This document shows, one piece after another, positions 14,638-23,760 of a stretch of DNA of 59,387 nucleotides; positions within the stretch are counted from its first letter, which is position 1, and each line of letters opens with the position of its first letter. The stretch comes from Chloroflexota bacterium (lineage in GTDB: Bacteria; Chloroflexota; Anaerolineae; Caldilineales; Caldilineaceae). The position numbers and the translations under genes were made by a program. The stretch is from positions 1 to 59,387 of the forward strand of contig BOKO01000032.1 in assembly GCA_016861025.1 (NCBI GenBank). Reading direction: 5' to 3'. Under the pieces are notes generated by a model that worked only from the letters and a program-made list of their open reading frames with translations, did no database searches and was not told the origin of the DNA.

Positions 14638-16836
14638 ATGCTTAGACGTCTCATGTGGATGCTTAGCGCCATCGGCATCGCTGTCAGCCTGAGCGCGTGT
14701 GCGTTAATGACGGCGCAGGCGCTCAGGCTAGAGCCCGACCAGCCGCCTGACAAAGTCATCTACGACGATGCAATGGCGCTTTCGTTTCAGAACTGGTCGT
14801 TCGACGCCGCCGTGGATTTTGCCGCCACCACCGCCTATTCCGGCAGCGAACGCGCCATCGGCGTGACCTTCCAGCCGGGCAACTGGGGCGCGCTCTGGCT
14901 GGTGCGTCCCGGCGGCGACCTCGACCTGACCGGCTACACTGCGCTGCGCTTTGCCGCGCATGGTGGCAGCGTGGGCGGGCAGTCGATCTTCGTGCGCGCT
15001 GGCGCCGGCGCCGTCTTTCCGGCGCAGAGCGAGGTCGATCTTGCCGACTTTCTGGCGGGCGAACCGACGGCAGACGAATGGCGCATTGCGACGATTCCGC
15101 TGGCGGAGCTGGGCGTCGCCGGCGGCTCGCTCGGATCGATTGCGCTGCAAAGCGCGGTCAGCAGCGGGCAGCCGACGTTTTTCATCGACGATCTTCGGCT
15201 GGTGGGCGGCGCAATGCCGATCCAGGAGCCGCTGAACGCAGCGATCCACATCGACGCGACGGGGCCAGCGCAGCCCATTCCGCCGGAGATGTTGGGCAGC
15301 AATCTGCCCGCCTGGTTGGGACGCAACCGCTTCCGCGACGCCACGCTGCGGGCGCGCACCGCCGCGTCGGGATTGACCGTGCTGCGCATGCCCGGCGGCA
15401 GTTGGAGCAACAGCTACGCCTGGCTGAGCTGCGAGCAGGATCGCGACATCGACGGCGCGCTGCCCTGTCCGTGGAAAGGCTGGGTGGCGCGCCCGACCGA
15501 TTTTATTGACTTTCTGCAAGCCACCAACACGACGGGTATGTGGGTCGTCAACCCCAACGGCACGGCGCTGGAAGCAGCGGCGGTGGTGGCGTTCTTCAAC
15601 GGCGCGGTCGACGACGACCGCGTGCTCGGTGTGGACATCCGCGGCACGAACTGGTACACCGTTGGGCACTGGGCGCAGTTGCGCGCCGCGCACGGCAACC
15701 CGGAACCGGTCGGCATCAAGTTGTGGGAGTTTGGCAACGAAGTCTATGGCGGCAAGCCCGCAACCGGCGGCGCGCAGTGCCTGGCGTGGGGCTGGGAGGA
15801 TGTTTGGACGTGCGACGGGACCGAGTACGTCAACGGCAAAGGCAGCGACGCCGCACGTCACGAAGGTTATCTGGAGTTCCGCGCCGCCATGCGCGCGGTC
15901 GATCCGACGATCCTGGTCGGCGCAGTCGGCTATGAGGAACCGGGCACGCCCGCCGTGCCGGACTGGACGAATTTCAACAACTGGGGCATCGAGGTGATGG
16001 CAGCGGCAGGCGATGCGCTGGATTTCTATTCGATCCATCCCTACGCCTACTTCGAGCCGCCGCCCAACAACGCCGCGGGACACGCTACGATCCTGGCGCA
16101 GCCCTCGACGCACTGGGCGAGCATCCGCCGCGCGCTGGATGACGCGTTCGACGCCCATGCCGGCGGGCGCCGTGCGCCAGTTGCGGCAACCGAATTCAAC
16201 CTGATCTCAGTGCAGGATCAGGACAACGCTCAGTTGATGACGCGCGCCGTCAACGCGCTCTTTCTGGCAGACTCGATTGGGCAGGCGATCAAACACGGTT
16301 ACGCCATGCTCAACCAGTGGGATCTGGTGAACGGGCGCGCCAGCAACGGCGCCGAATATGCGCTGCTGCACGAGGACAACGGCTTCTTCCGCGCCCCGCA
16401 GTATTACGTCTATCCGCTGTGGGCGCGCTTTGGGGCGGAGATGCTGCCGGTGACAGGCACGTTGGACGCAGCCACGCAGCTCAGCGTCTATGCCGGTCGG
16501 GTCAACACGACCACGCTGTCACTGCTGGCAATCAACAAGAGCGCTGCTCCAGTCACGGCGACGATTACGGCGGAGAGTGGGGCGTTGAACGGCGGCGCGG
16601 CGTATGTCGTGCAGGCGGCGTCGTTGACAGCGCAGAGTGTTTCCTACAACGGCAGCAGCGATCCATCCGACGCGCTGACCGAGCCGCCGACGTCCGTTCT
16701 TGCCAACGGTGACGCCGTCACGCATGAATTTGCGCCGTGGTCGATCACGCTGCTGCATCTCGCGCTCGATCAGCGGGTTGCGCCGCCGCCGGTGTTTCGG
16801 CTGCACCTGCCAGCGGTGCAGCGCGGCGCTCCCTGA
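14638..16836 (+). CDS. Secreted clan GH-A glycoside hydrolase (arabinofuranosidase-like) with LPAVQR tail
   Basis: 732 residues from the ATG at 14638, with GAGGAG upstream. Residues 1-21 form a lipoprotein signal (SLSAC, Cys21). About 40-195 looks like a beta-sandwich carbohydrate-binding domain. About 210-560 is a TIM barrel: WEFGNEVYG places the acid/base Glu at 368, and AATEFN the nucleophile Glu at 519, the clan GH-A arrangement seen in GH51, GH44 and relatives. About 590-715 is a C-terminal beta domain. The end LHLPAVQRGAP matches the tail of the giant protein at 5549-10855. The likely substrate is arabinan, xylan or a related side chain, but no family is certain. Both the lipid anchor and the C-terminal tail being present is odd. 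Confidence 0.8.
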   Translation: MLRRLMWMLSAIGIAVSLSACALMTAQALRLEPDQPPDKVIYDDAMALSFQNWSFDAAVDFAATTAYSGSERAIGVTFQPGNWGALWLVRPGGDLDLTGYTALRFAAHGGSVGGQSIFVRAGAGAVFPAQSEVDLADFLAGEPTADEWRIATIPLAELGVAGGSLGSIALQSAVSSGQPTFFIDDLRLVGGAMPIQEPLNAAIHIDATGPAQPIPPEMLGSNLPAWLGRNRFRDATLRARTAASGLTVLRMPGGSWSNSYAWLSCEQDRDIDGALPCPWKGWVARPTDFIDFLQATNTTGMWVVNPNGTALEAAAVVAFFNGAVDDDRVLGVDIRGTNWYTVGHWAQLRAAHGNPEPVGIKLWEFGNEVYGGKPATGGAQCLAWGWEDVWTCDGTEYVNGKGSDAARHEGYLEFRAAMRAVDPTILVGAVGYEEPGTPAVPDWTNFNNWGIEVMAAAGDALDFYSIHPYAYFEPPPNNAAGHATILAQPSTHWASIRRALDDAFDAHAGGRRAPVAATEFNLISVQDQDNAQLMTRAVNALFLADSIGQAIKHGYAMLNQWDLVNGRASNGAEYALLHEDNGFFRAPQYYVYPLWARFGAEMLPVTGTLDAATQLSVYAGRVNTTTLSLLAINKSAAPVTATITAESGALNGGAAYVVQAASLTAQSVSYNGSSDPSDALTEPPTSVLANGDAVTHEFAPWSITLLHLALDQRVAPPPVFRLHLPAVQRGAP

Positions 16837-17065
16837 TTCTCGTCGGCGCAAGTGAAGCAGATGTCATCGTAGGGACATCGATACATCGTGTCCGGTTCAC
16901 GCGGATGTATTTCAAGTTGGGGGCATTAGCCGTACGTCATCGCCTCCGGCGTGACATGGTAGCCCGTCACGCCGGAGGCAATGTTCTACGCAATGAATTG
17001 TTGTCCTAATGTGAAGCAGACGCGTTCACTTGATGCAGAAAGACACAATGTATTGATGTCCCTAC
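16837..17065. repeat. Inverted-repeat element, long copy, just 3' of the second LPAVQR gene
   Basis: Directly after the stop it reads TTCTCGTCGGCGCAAGTGAA, as does the short copy near 5549. It then has GTAGGGACATCGATACATCG (from 16869), matched by the inverted arm ending TGTATTGATGTCCCTAC at 17065. Inside is a second hairpin, CATCGCCTCCGGCGTGAC (16938-16955) with its complement at 16966-16983; half of that hairpin also occurs alone at 632-649. It has the look of a MITE-like or nested palindromic element. Confidence 0.7.
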
Positions 17066-17103
17066 CCCAGGTTTACTCATGCCCCTCGTTCTGACTGTCT
17101 TGC

Positions 17104-18084
17104 TCAACCGCCATCGAAGCCATCCACCACAAGACCCGCGACATCGATGACTTCCAGCGGCGCGCCCCATTCCGCACCGCTCGTGTCTTGCCGCACCACC
17201 TGACAGTGACGCAGCGTGATCTGCTGCGCCTTGTTCAGCAAGAAACCGGTGGTCGGGTGGTGCAGAAATCCCTGTTCGGGGTCGGCGGCCTAGTCGGTCG
17301 GGCAGGGACGGCGATCGTAGCGGGCGCTGGGCCATCTTGACCAGCGGCTCAGCTCGACGCGCACGTTCTCGAAGAGCAGGTTCTGCACGCGGTCGGGCGT
17401 CCAGCCTTCGACGTAGACGCCGTTCTCGCTGCGACAGAGAATATTGGTGAAGCGCACGTTGCACACGACGCCGATGCTGCGCTCCGCATCCCACGGCACG
17501 GCGCTGACGCAGATCGGCTCGCCGCTGCCCCACCAGGCGTGATGAAAGCGCCGCGTCTCCACGATCATGTTGCTGAAAAGCACATTTTCGATGTCGCTGC
17601 CCTCGCTCAGCCGCACCGCCAGCCCGCGATGGCTGGATTGGATCACGCACGCGTCGAAAATGATGTTGCGCATCGGCGCCATGCACTCACAGCCCACGCA
17701 CAGCGCGATCGAGGTCGACATCAGCGTGCAGCCGCGCACGACGATGTTCTCGCAGCCATCGCCATACGCCGCCGTCTCTGCGCAGGTCTTGAGCACGATG
17801 CAGTCGTCGCCGCTGACGATGTGGCAGTCGCTGATGCGCACGTTGCGGCAGCGGTCGAGGTCGATGCCGTCGTTGTTGGGCAGCTTCAGGTCGTTGTCGA
17901 TGCGCACGCCGTGGATCAACACGTCGTCGCAGCCGGAGAGGCGCACCGTCCACAGCGCGCCATCGCGGATCGTGAGCTCGCGGAAGGTGACGTTGCGACA
18001 GCCGAGCAGGAAGAAGGTGAAGGGACGCTCCGGCTTCATGCGGTAGATATAACCATCCGCCGATAAATCCCAAAATCTGTGCAA
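17104..18084 (-). pseudogene. GH28 polygalacturonase-like gene, 5' truncated, with in-frame stop
   Basis: The frame from 18084 shows a beta-helix with the GH28 motifs NNDGIDLD (NTD-type), SGDDCIVLK (paired Asp) and SSHRGLAVR at the GHG position. The usual N-terminal 100 or so residues are missing; before 18075 the sequence is a nonamer repeat. The frame meets TAG at 17292-17290 (RRPCPTD-stop) and then continues in the same frame for 60 codons (EQGFLHHPTTGFLLNKAQQI, EWGAPLEVIDVAG) to TGA at 17104, which is the normal GH28 tail. Pectin breakdown would be the ancestral job. The gene is probably dead. Confidence 0.75.
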
Positions 18085-18186
18085 TCTGCGAAATCTGCGG
18101 ATGAGCTGACTTTAACCTATTTTGATCCGCAGATTGCGCAGATTATGCAGAGAAACTTTGATTTCTGCGTAATCTGCGTACAGATT
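18073..18186. repeat. Inverted repeat of 9-base units (AATCTGCGN)
   Basis: AATCTGTGC AATCTGCGA AATCTGCGG (18074-18100) is followed by CCGCAGATT GCGCAGATT ATGCAG (18127-18150) in inverse orientation and a third arm CTGCGT AATCTGCGT (18164-18180). A short piece of the same unit occurs at 57891-57906. It sits where the GH28 gene lost its 5' end. Confidence 0.65.
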
Positions 18187-18221
18187 AATTGATCTATTGC
18201 CTGTCTTGGTTCTTCCGGAAT

Positions 18222-18800
18222 TCATGTGGTTGACAAGGTGGAGCGCCACTTGGTCGCATAAAAGAGGCGAGCTTCCAGGTTAAGCCAGAGTCTTTGAAAT
18301 AAGGTTGATGGTTTGCGTATGCCATAACAACGGCGGGTGATGGTGCGGATCTTGTTATTCAACCTTTCAACAAAGCCACTGGTGACGCGGTCAGCAAAGT
18401 AGTTAATGATCAGCTTCTAATGCGACGTTAGTGTCTTGACGAAAGGCCGGAAACAGGTTGCATTCAATCTTGCTGGCGTGTTGTGATGATGGCGGCGTAG
18501 TTCTTGCGCCCTTTGCTCATGGCGACTTCGTCGATGCCAACGGTGCTCAAATCGTCAACCTGCTCCCAGTCCACCTTGGTGTCGATCTGGCGGTTGAGCG
18601 CACCGACGATGGCGTCATAGCCGACATTCTCGCTGAGGCTCACTTCTTCAATCGTGCTGTTGACCAGTTGTTTCAGCAGATAGCGGTCATAGGCTTTCGT
18701 ATGGGGACTGCGTTGGTCATACCATTCCAATACCTGCGTCGTCGTTGGCTCCGTCGCACAAACGAGACAGCGAGCTCGGCGCGGCCGGATACAAATGTAG
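18222..18800 (-). mobile_element. ISL3-type transposase remnant with internal deletion
   Basis: The frame from about 18800 reads IRPRRARCLVCATEPTTTQV, YDQRSPHTKAYDRYLLKQLV, WEQVDDLSTVGIDEVAMSKG, RKNYAAIITT, which are the zinc-finger-side helices and the first catalytic Asp (GIDE) of ISL3 DDE transposases. It stops at 18464. Another frame then gives YFADRVTSGFVERLNNKIRT and EARLFYATKWRSTLSTT with a stop at 18222, which is the C-terminus with the last catalytic Glu (VERLNN). The middle of the enzyme and the N-terminus are lost. It breaks the LacI-type gene. Confidence 0.75.
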
Positions 18801-19312
18801 GTCTCCATACTGTCGTAGGGCAGGTGCGGCGCATAGCTGTCGACCAGCACGATCGGCATGTTGATCTGCCGCTTGAGCTGATCGATCGCTCCCTCAATGA
18901 AGGCGCCGACCAGGATCAGCCCTTCCAGCCGATCTTCGCGGATCAACTGGGGTCAGAGCACCGGATGGTTGCTGGCGTCGACTTCGATGTTGGCGTACAT
19001 CAAGTTGATCCCGCGTTGGCGGCATTCGCGCTCGACGCCAGCTTGCACGTGCGAGTAGAACGGGTTGACCCTCACTTCCAGACCGTAATCATGCTTGACC
19101 AGCATCCCCAGCAGCGAGACTTCGCTTTCCGGGCACGGTGGCGTCACCATACGCACCTGATAACCCAGCGCCTGTGCTGCGTCCAGGACGCGTGTGCGGG
19201 TGTCGGGTGATACGTTGGGGCGGTTGTTGAGCGCCTGGGAAGCAGTGCCCAATGAAACGCCAGCTAACTCAGCAACTTCGCGCAATGTGACGGTTTGGGA
19301 CATACGGAGCAT
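18800..19312 (-). pseudogene. LacI-family regulator, stop codon and IS disruption
   Basis: From the ATG at 19312 there is a LacI helix-turn-helix (VTLREVAELAGVSLGTASQA, then LNNRPNVSPDTRTRVLDAA) and the start of a sugar-binding domain. AAC CAT CCG GTG CTC TGA (near 18953) stops the frame, which otherwise continues DPQLIREDRLEGLILVGAF, PIVLVDSYAPHLPYDS and then passes into the transposase remnant near 18800. About 170 residues of the ligand domain are missing. A truncated DNA-binding piece could still be made (119 residues). Its neighbours suggest it once controlled the hydrolases or the transporter genes. Confidence 0.8.
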
Positions 19313-19342
19313 GGCTCCTGGCTGATGACGCCAAAATAATTT

Positions 19343-19385
19343 CGCAGGTTATAGAGCGATCTGACAGATCGCTCCACAACCTGCG
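19343..19385. terminator. Strong hairpin upstream of the LacI-type pseudogene
   Basis: GCAGGTTATAGAGCGATCTG pairs with CAGATCGCTCCACAACCTGC (18 of 20 positions). It lies between the minus-strand transporter array (last stop at 19648) and the lacI remnant, so it may end the array transcript. There is no long T-run. Confidence 0.5.
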
Positions 19386-19525
19386 TGGATGGGTCTATCC
19401 GTGCCACTGAAACGCCACGGCGATCAGCTCGGCGCCCGGCTCAGCCAGCGTCGCTTAGGTTTCGGCGGCGGTTTCGGGCGGGCGCACGGCGCTGATCACG
19501 CCGATCTCAGCCACGACGTGTGGAG

Positions 19526-19620
19526 TGTTGCGTGTTGCGTATTGGGTGGAGACGTGCTGCGTATTGCGTGTCACAGCCATCCAGGATGCAACACGCTGCA
19601 ACACGCAACACGCAACCATT
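19526..19620. repeat. Inverted repeat of 7-base units (GTTGCGT/ACGCAAC)
   Basis: Units GTTGCGT GTTGCGT ATT..., then GTGCTGCGTATTGCGTGTC, fold back on GCAACACGCTGCAACACGC AACACGCAACC near 19590-19618. Same design as 22469-22562, 38374-38461 and 40209-40309. It lies just downstream of the last gene of the transporter array. Confidence 0.65.
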
Positions 19621-19647
19621 TCACTGTAAGACGCTTTTCCGTTCACC

Positions 19648-21396
19648 TCACGGTGCCAGCGTCTTGTTCCACCACTGGTGCACGTTCCAGTAGAAGCTCC
19701 ACGGGCCAGGGTCGATGCCGGCCCAGCGGTTGTTGTAGCCGACGTCGCCGACGCCGCCCGAAATGAAGACGTAGGGCACGTCGTCGTGGATGATCTGCTG
19801 GATTTCCTTGTAGAACGGCGCGCGTTCCTCAGGGTCGCACCCCGGCACGGTGACGCCCGCCTGCAGCAGTTCGTCGATGCGCGGGTTCTGATAGCTGACG
19901 AAGTTGAAGCCACTGCCCGGTGTGTCGAAGTCAGAGCGCCAGAAAACGTCGTCGTTCGGGTCGGCGCCCATACCCGTCCAGCCGATGATCACCATGTCGT
20001 AGGTCTGACCGAGAAGCTGCTGCACCAGCGTGCCAAAGTCGATGGCCTGGAAGTCGATGTTGAAGCCGATTTGTCCAAGCTGATCCTGCACCAGCGCGCC
20101 CAGGTCTTCACGCACCTTGTTGCCTGCATTCGTGACCAACACGAGCTTGAGCTCGACGCCATCCTTCTCGCGCACGCCGTCGCCGTTGCTATCGACCCAT
20201 CCTGCCTCCTCCAACAATTGGCGGGCAAGCTCCGGATCGTAGGCATACGGTTCAATCGACGGATCGTGCGCCCATTCGACCGCCGGCAGCACGTTGGAGG
20301 CGATCTGATAGCCGCGGCCCAAATAGACGCTGTCGATGATCGTCTTGTAGTCGAGCGCGTGGGCGATGGCTTTGCGCACGTTGCGGTCGCTCAGGATCGG
20401 GTGCGGATCCTGTTCGATCAGGTTGCCCTCCTCGTCCTTGCCAGGCTGCGGATTGGCCGGATTGGCGAGATTCAAGCCGATGTAGTCGTAGCCGTCGTCC
20501 TGGAAACTATAGATATTGATGTTAGGGTTGCCCTCGACGCTGCTCAACTGTGTCGGCTCCAGGCTGGTGGTGTCGATCTCACCGCTGAGAAGCTGCGCCA
20601 GCCGCGTGCCAGAGTCGGGCACGACGCGGTAGATCATGCCATCCATGTACGGAGCGCCTTCCCAGTAGCTCTCATTGCGCGTCAGGATTGTGTTGTCATC
20701 GCGCGTCCAACTCTGGAAGACAAAGGGTCCGGCGCTGACCGAAGGCGCCTGGTTGTAATCGTTGGTCATCACGTCGCTGAAATCAGGTGCAAAGAGATGG
20801 CTTGGCAACCACCCCAGACCGAGATCGCCGAGACCATCACATTTGACCTGTTTGAAGGTGACCTGGATAGTCAACGGATCGATCACCTCGATACTCTCGA
20901 TCAACTCGACGCTGCTCTTGCGCGGCGTTTCGACCAGATCGCTGGCGATGGCGTCATAGGTGAATTTGAAGTCGGCGGCGTCGACCGGTTCGCCGTCGCT
21001 CCAGGTTACGCCGTCGCGCAGGTAGAAGGTCCAGACCAGACCGTCGTCGGAGACTTCCCATCGTTCGGACATGCTGCCTTCGGGCACAAACGCGCCGCTG
21101 ACCGGGTCCTGGCCGATCAAACCAGGAACCAACATTGCATGAATAGCTGCACTCGCTGCATCGGAGGATAGAATTGGATTTAGGATCGACGCATCGGCGC
21201 TGCTCGATCGTGTCCAGACGCCGCCGCGCACCGGTTCACCGGCGGCCGCCTCCCCAGGGGCCCCCGCATCGCCTGCTGCAGCGGCGCCAGCGTCGGCAGC
21301 AGGTGGTGCAATCGGTACAGGTTGCGCACATCCGGCAACCAAAGCCGCCACCAACGTCACCAACATTGCCAGGCTAAACCACTTTCGTCTCATCAT
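19648..21396 (-). CDS. Cluster-5 (peptide/oligosaccharide) ABC substrate-binding lipoprotein
   Basis: 582 residues. Lipobox LVAGC with Cys23. Normal domain order: N-terminal lobe with WTFYLRDGVTWSDGEPV (about 122-138), hinge with AGPFVFQSW (222-230), YIGLNLANP (305-313), then C-lobe PHPILSDRNVRKAIAHALDY (331-350) and YDPELARQLLEEAGW. AAAGGAG lies ahead of two adjacent ATGs. It is the last gene of the third transporter unit (B-C-SBP); 22 bases separate it from the upstream permease stop. In many thermophiles such proteins bind oligosaccharides rather than peptides, and the nearby hydrolases make that possible here. Confidence 0.92.
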   Translation of the reverse strand: MMRRKWFSLAMLVTLVAALVAGCAQPVPIAPPAADAGAAAAGDAGAPGEAAAGEPVRGGVWTRSSSADASILNPILSSDAASAAIHAMLVPGLIGQDPVSGAFVPEGSMSERWEVSDDGLVWTFYLRDGVTWSDGEPVDAADFKFTYDAIASDLVETPRKSSVELIESIEVIDPLTIQVTFKQVKCDGLGDLGLGWLPSHLFAPDFSDVMTNDYNQAPSVSAGPFVFQSWTRDDNTILTRNESYWEGAPYMDGMIYRVVPDSGTRLAQLLSGEIDTTSLEPTQLSSVEGNPNINIYSFQDDGYDYIGLNLANPANPQPGKDEEGNLIEQDPHPILSDRNVRKAIAHALDYKTIIDSVYLGRGYQIASNVLPAVEWAHDPSIEPYAYDPELARQLLEEAGWVDSNGDGVREKDGVELKLVLVTNAGNKVREDLGALVQDQLGQIGFNIDFQAIDFGTLVQQLLGQTYDMVIIGWTGMGADPNDDVFWRSDFDTPGSGFNFVSYQNPRIDELLQAGVTVPGCDPEERAPFYKEIQQIIHDDVPYVFISGGVGDVGYNNRWAGIDPGPWSFYWNVHQWWNKTLAP

Positions 21397-21418
21397 GTTC
21401 TCCTTTCAAGTTCCTTCT

Positions 21419-22450
21419 TCACTTGCGATTTTTCAGCATCGGGTCGAGCGCATCGCGCAGCCCATCGCCGATGAGGTAAAACGAGAGTACGGTCAGGGTG
21501 ATCAATAGACCAGGCCAGAAGAGCAGGTGCAGCCCCATGAATTCCCTAGTCACCGGGTCGCGCAGGAAGACGAAGTCGTTGGCGCGGTTGAGCATGTTGC
21601 CCCACGTCGGCGTCGGCGGCTGCACGCCCAGCCCTAGAAAGCTGAGCACCGACTCGACCAGGATCAGCGCGCCGACATCGACCGCCGTGATCACGACGAT
21701 GATCGGCAGGCTGTTGGGGATGACGTGGCGCAGCATGATGCGGAAGTTGCTGGCGCCGAGCGCACGCGCCGCCGTGGTGTATTCGAGCGTGCGCACCTTG
21801 AAGACATTGCCGCGCATGAAGCGCGCGGTGCCAAACCAGCCGAGAAAACCCAAAAAGAGCGTCAAGGTCAGCGGCGTCGGGCGGAAGATCGAGCTGACGA
21901 TGATCAGCAGATAGATTTCGGGAATGGTCGTCATCGTGGTGATGAACCACATCACGATGTCGTCGACGCGCCCGCCAAAATAGCCTGCCACTGCACCGAC
22001 CGCCACGCCCAACACCATCGACAGCGCCGCCGCCACCAGCGCAATGCTCAGGCTGACGCGCGCGCCGTAGAGCAGCCGCGCCAGCTGGTCGCGCCCAAGC
22101 TGATCGGTGCCCAGCCAGTGCGGAACCCCGCCCGACTTGTAGAGCATCGTCGGCGCCGTCACCGGGTCAAACCCCAACATCCACTGAATGTAGGGCCAGA
22201 GATAGGGCTGCTGAAACTGGTTGGCGGGGTTGGTCTGCGTCGGGTTGACGCCGATAGCGCTTGTAATCACACCAGCGCCAAGCGCCAGCAGACCGATCAG
22301 CAGCACGAAGCCAAAGGCAGCCAGCGTCAAGCGATCGCGGCGCAGGCTCGCCAGCGCCATGCCCAAATAAGTCTGCGGCTTACGCGCCAGGAGATCGGCG
22401 CTCTGTGCGCCCTTGAATGCTACGTTTGTCTGCGCCTGATCGACAGCCAT
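21419..22450 (-). CDS. ABC transporter permease, OppC/DppC type (third unit)
   Basis: 343 residues. It has an N-terminal cytoplasmic part, a first helix (LAAFGFVLLIGLLALGAGVI, about 45-65), the conserved periplasmic HWLGTDQLGRDQLARLLYGA box that defines OppC-type proteins, then helices carrying the EAA-like loop (TAARALGASNFRIMLRHVIP) that docks on the ATPase. The C-terminus is GDGLRDALDP. The gap after the first helix is longer than usual (about 60 residues). It follows the B-type permease after a heptamer repeat and precedes the binding protein. Confidence 0.92.
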   Translation of the reverse strand: MAVDQAQTNVAFKGAQSADLLARKPQTYLGMALASLRRDRLTLAAFGFVLLIGLLALGAGVITSAIGVNPTQTNPANQFQQPYLWPYIQWMLGFDPVTAPTMLYKSGGVPHWLGTDQLGRDQLARLLYGARVSLSIALVAAALSMVLGVAVGAVAGYFGGRVDDIVMWFITTMTTIPEIYLLIIVSSIFRPTPLTLTLFLGFLGWFGTARFMRGNVFKVRTLEYTTAARALGASNFRIMLRHVIPNSLPIIVVITAVDVGALILVESVLSFLGLGVQPPTPTWGNMLNRANDFVFLRDPVTREFMGLHLLFWPGLLITLTVLSFYLIGDGLRDALDPMLKNRK

Positions 22451-22468
22451 GCCTTTCCTAACTCTTGT

Positions 22469-22562
22469 TGCAGTTGCGCGTTTCGTGTTGCGTGTTTCGT
22501 GGTGCGTGTCATGTGGTGATTCGAGAGCGCCAACTCACGAAATACGCAACACGCAACATCTA
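22469..22562. repeat. Inverted repeat of 7-base units inside the third transporter unit
   Basis: CGTTTCGTGTTGCGTGTTTC (from 22480) folds against CACGAAATACGCAACACGC (22535-22556). It sits between the B-type and C-type permease genes, where a terminator would be unexpected. It may be an mRNA-processing or stabilising structure or a selfish repeat. Confidence 0.65.
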
Positions 22563-22571
22563 CGCTATCCC

Positions 22572-23639
22572 TCACTCGAAGCGCACGCGCGGATCGACCG
22601 CTGCGTAAAAAATATCCGACAACAAATAGCCGATGATCGTCAGCACGGCGAAGAACATGCCGGCGCCGAGCACCACCGGGTAATCCTGCTGAAACGCGGC
22701 GTTGACCGTCAGCCGCCCCATGCCGGGCCAGGCGAAGATCGTCTCCACCACCACGGCGCCGCCAAGCACGCCGACCACCGCCGGCCCCATCACCGTCATC
22801 AACGGAATCAGTGCGTTGCGGAAGGCGTGGACAAACCAGACGTTGTTCGGCGACAGCCCTTTTGCCTGCGCAGTGCGAATGTAGTCGGTGTGCAGCACTT
22901 CGAGCGTCTCGGTGCGCATGATACGGCTGAAGCCAGCGATGCCCCCAAACGCCAGCACCAGCGCCGGCAAGATGATGTGACGGATGCGGTCGAAGAGATT
23001 GAACTCCTGCGTCAGCGTCACCGTCTGCCGCCCGCCCGTCGGCAGCCAGCCGAGATAGACCGAGAAGAAAAAGATCAGCAGCAGCGCCATCCAGAAGATC
23101 GGCACGGCGCGGAAGATGACGGCGAAGAAGCGCACAAAATTGTCGAACGCCGAACCGCGATAGACTGCACTCAGCACGCCCAGCGGCACGCCGATGATCA
23201 GCGAGAGCAGCAGGCTGGTGACGCCCAGCTCCAACGTCGCCGCCATGCGTTCGACGATGCGATCCCACACAGGCTGGCGAGTGTTGAGGCTCGTGCCCAG
23301 GTCGCCGCGCAGGATGCCGCCGCCGCGGTCGCACACAGTCACGTTGAGCGCCGCCACATAGCCGCAGGTGACACGCGGATTCGTCATCATCGCCACCTGG
23401 TCGCCCTGGCGCACCGACAACCCGGTCATCCACGTAAAATACTGCGCAATCGGGTGCTGGTCGAGACCAAGCTGCCGGCGCATGATCTGGCGCGCCTCCT
23501 CGGTCATGCGCACGTCGCCAAAGGTGCGCATCGTCACCGGGTCGCCCGGCGCCGAGCTGATCAGGATGAAGCTAAGGATGCTGATGCCGAGCAAGGTCGG
23601 AATCGCCTGGAGTAGTCGTCGAATAATATAGCGCGTCAT
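22572..23639 (-). CDS. ABC transporter permease, OppB/DppB type (third unit)
   Basis: 355 residues. The start TRYIIRRLLQAIPTLLGISI is the classic OppB N-terminal helix. Six helices follow, with RTETLEVLHTDYIRTAQAKG and the loop VHAFRNALIPLMT as the ATPase-contact motif. The C-terminus DIFYAAVDPRVRFE is typical. A Cys-rich insertion lies between helices 1 and 2 (NPRVTCGYVAALNVTVCDRG), outside the membrane. No ATPase genes belong to this unit. The ATPases upstream at 27790 and 29049 are the nearest candidates. Confidence 0.92.
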   Translation of the reverse strand: MTRYIIRRLLQAIPTLLGISILSFILISSAPGDPVTMRTFGDVRMTEEARQIMRRQLGLDQHPIAQYFTWMTGLSVRQGDQVAMMTNPRVTCGYVAALNVTVCDRGGGILRGDLGTSLNTRQPVWDRIVERMAATLELGVTSLLLSLIIGVPLGVLSAVYRGSAFDNFVRFFAVIFRAVPIFWMALLLIFFFSVYLGWLPTGGRQTVTLTQEFNLFDRIRHIILPALVLAFGGIAGFSRIMRTETLEVLHTDYIRTAQAKGLSPNNVWFVHAFRNALIPLMTVMGPAVVGVLGGAVVVETIFAWPGMGRLTVNAAFQQDYPVVLGAGMFFAVLTIIGYLLSDIFYAAVDPRVRFE

Positions 23640-23760
23640 GCAGAGTAATCAATTACGATGGAGCAGTAACAAGATTGCTCAGCGCCGTCCTTAAGAAATG
23701 CAATGCCAAAATCGTACATTCGCTAACTCACTTTGTACGCATGAAACATTACGTTTTGTC

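Noticed and set aside
4791..19312. Recoding of stop codons, because the sensor (TAA), lipoprotein (TAG), GH28 (TAG) and lacI (TGA) genes each have an in-frame stop
   Set aside because: All three stops are used, and three of the four genes have other lesions as well. Intact genes show no internal stops, so this is decay and not a changed code or selenocysteine.
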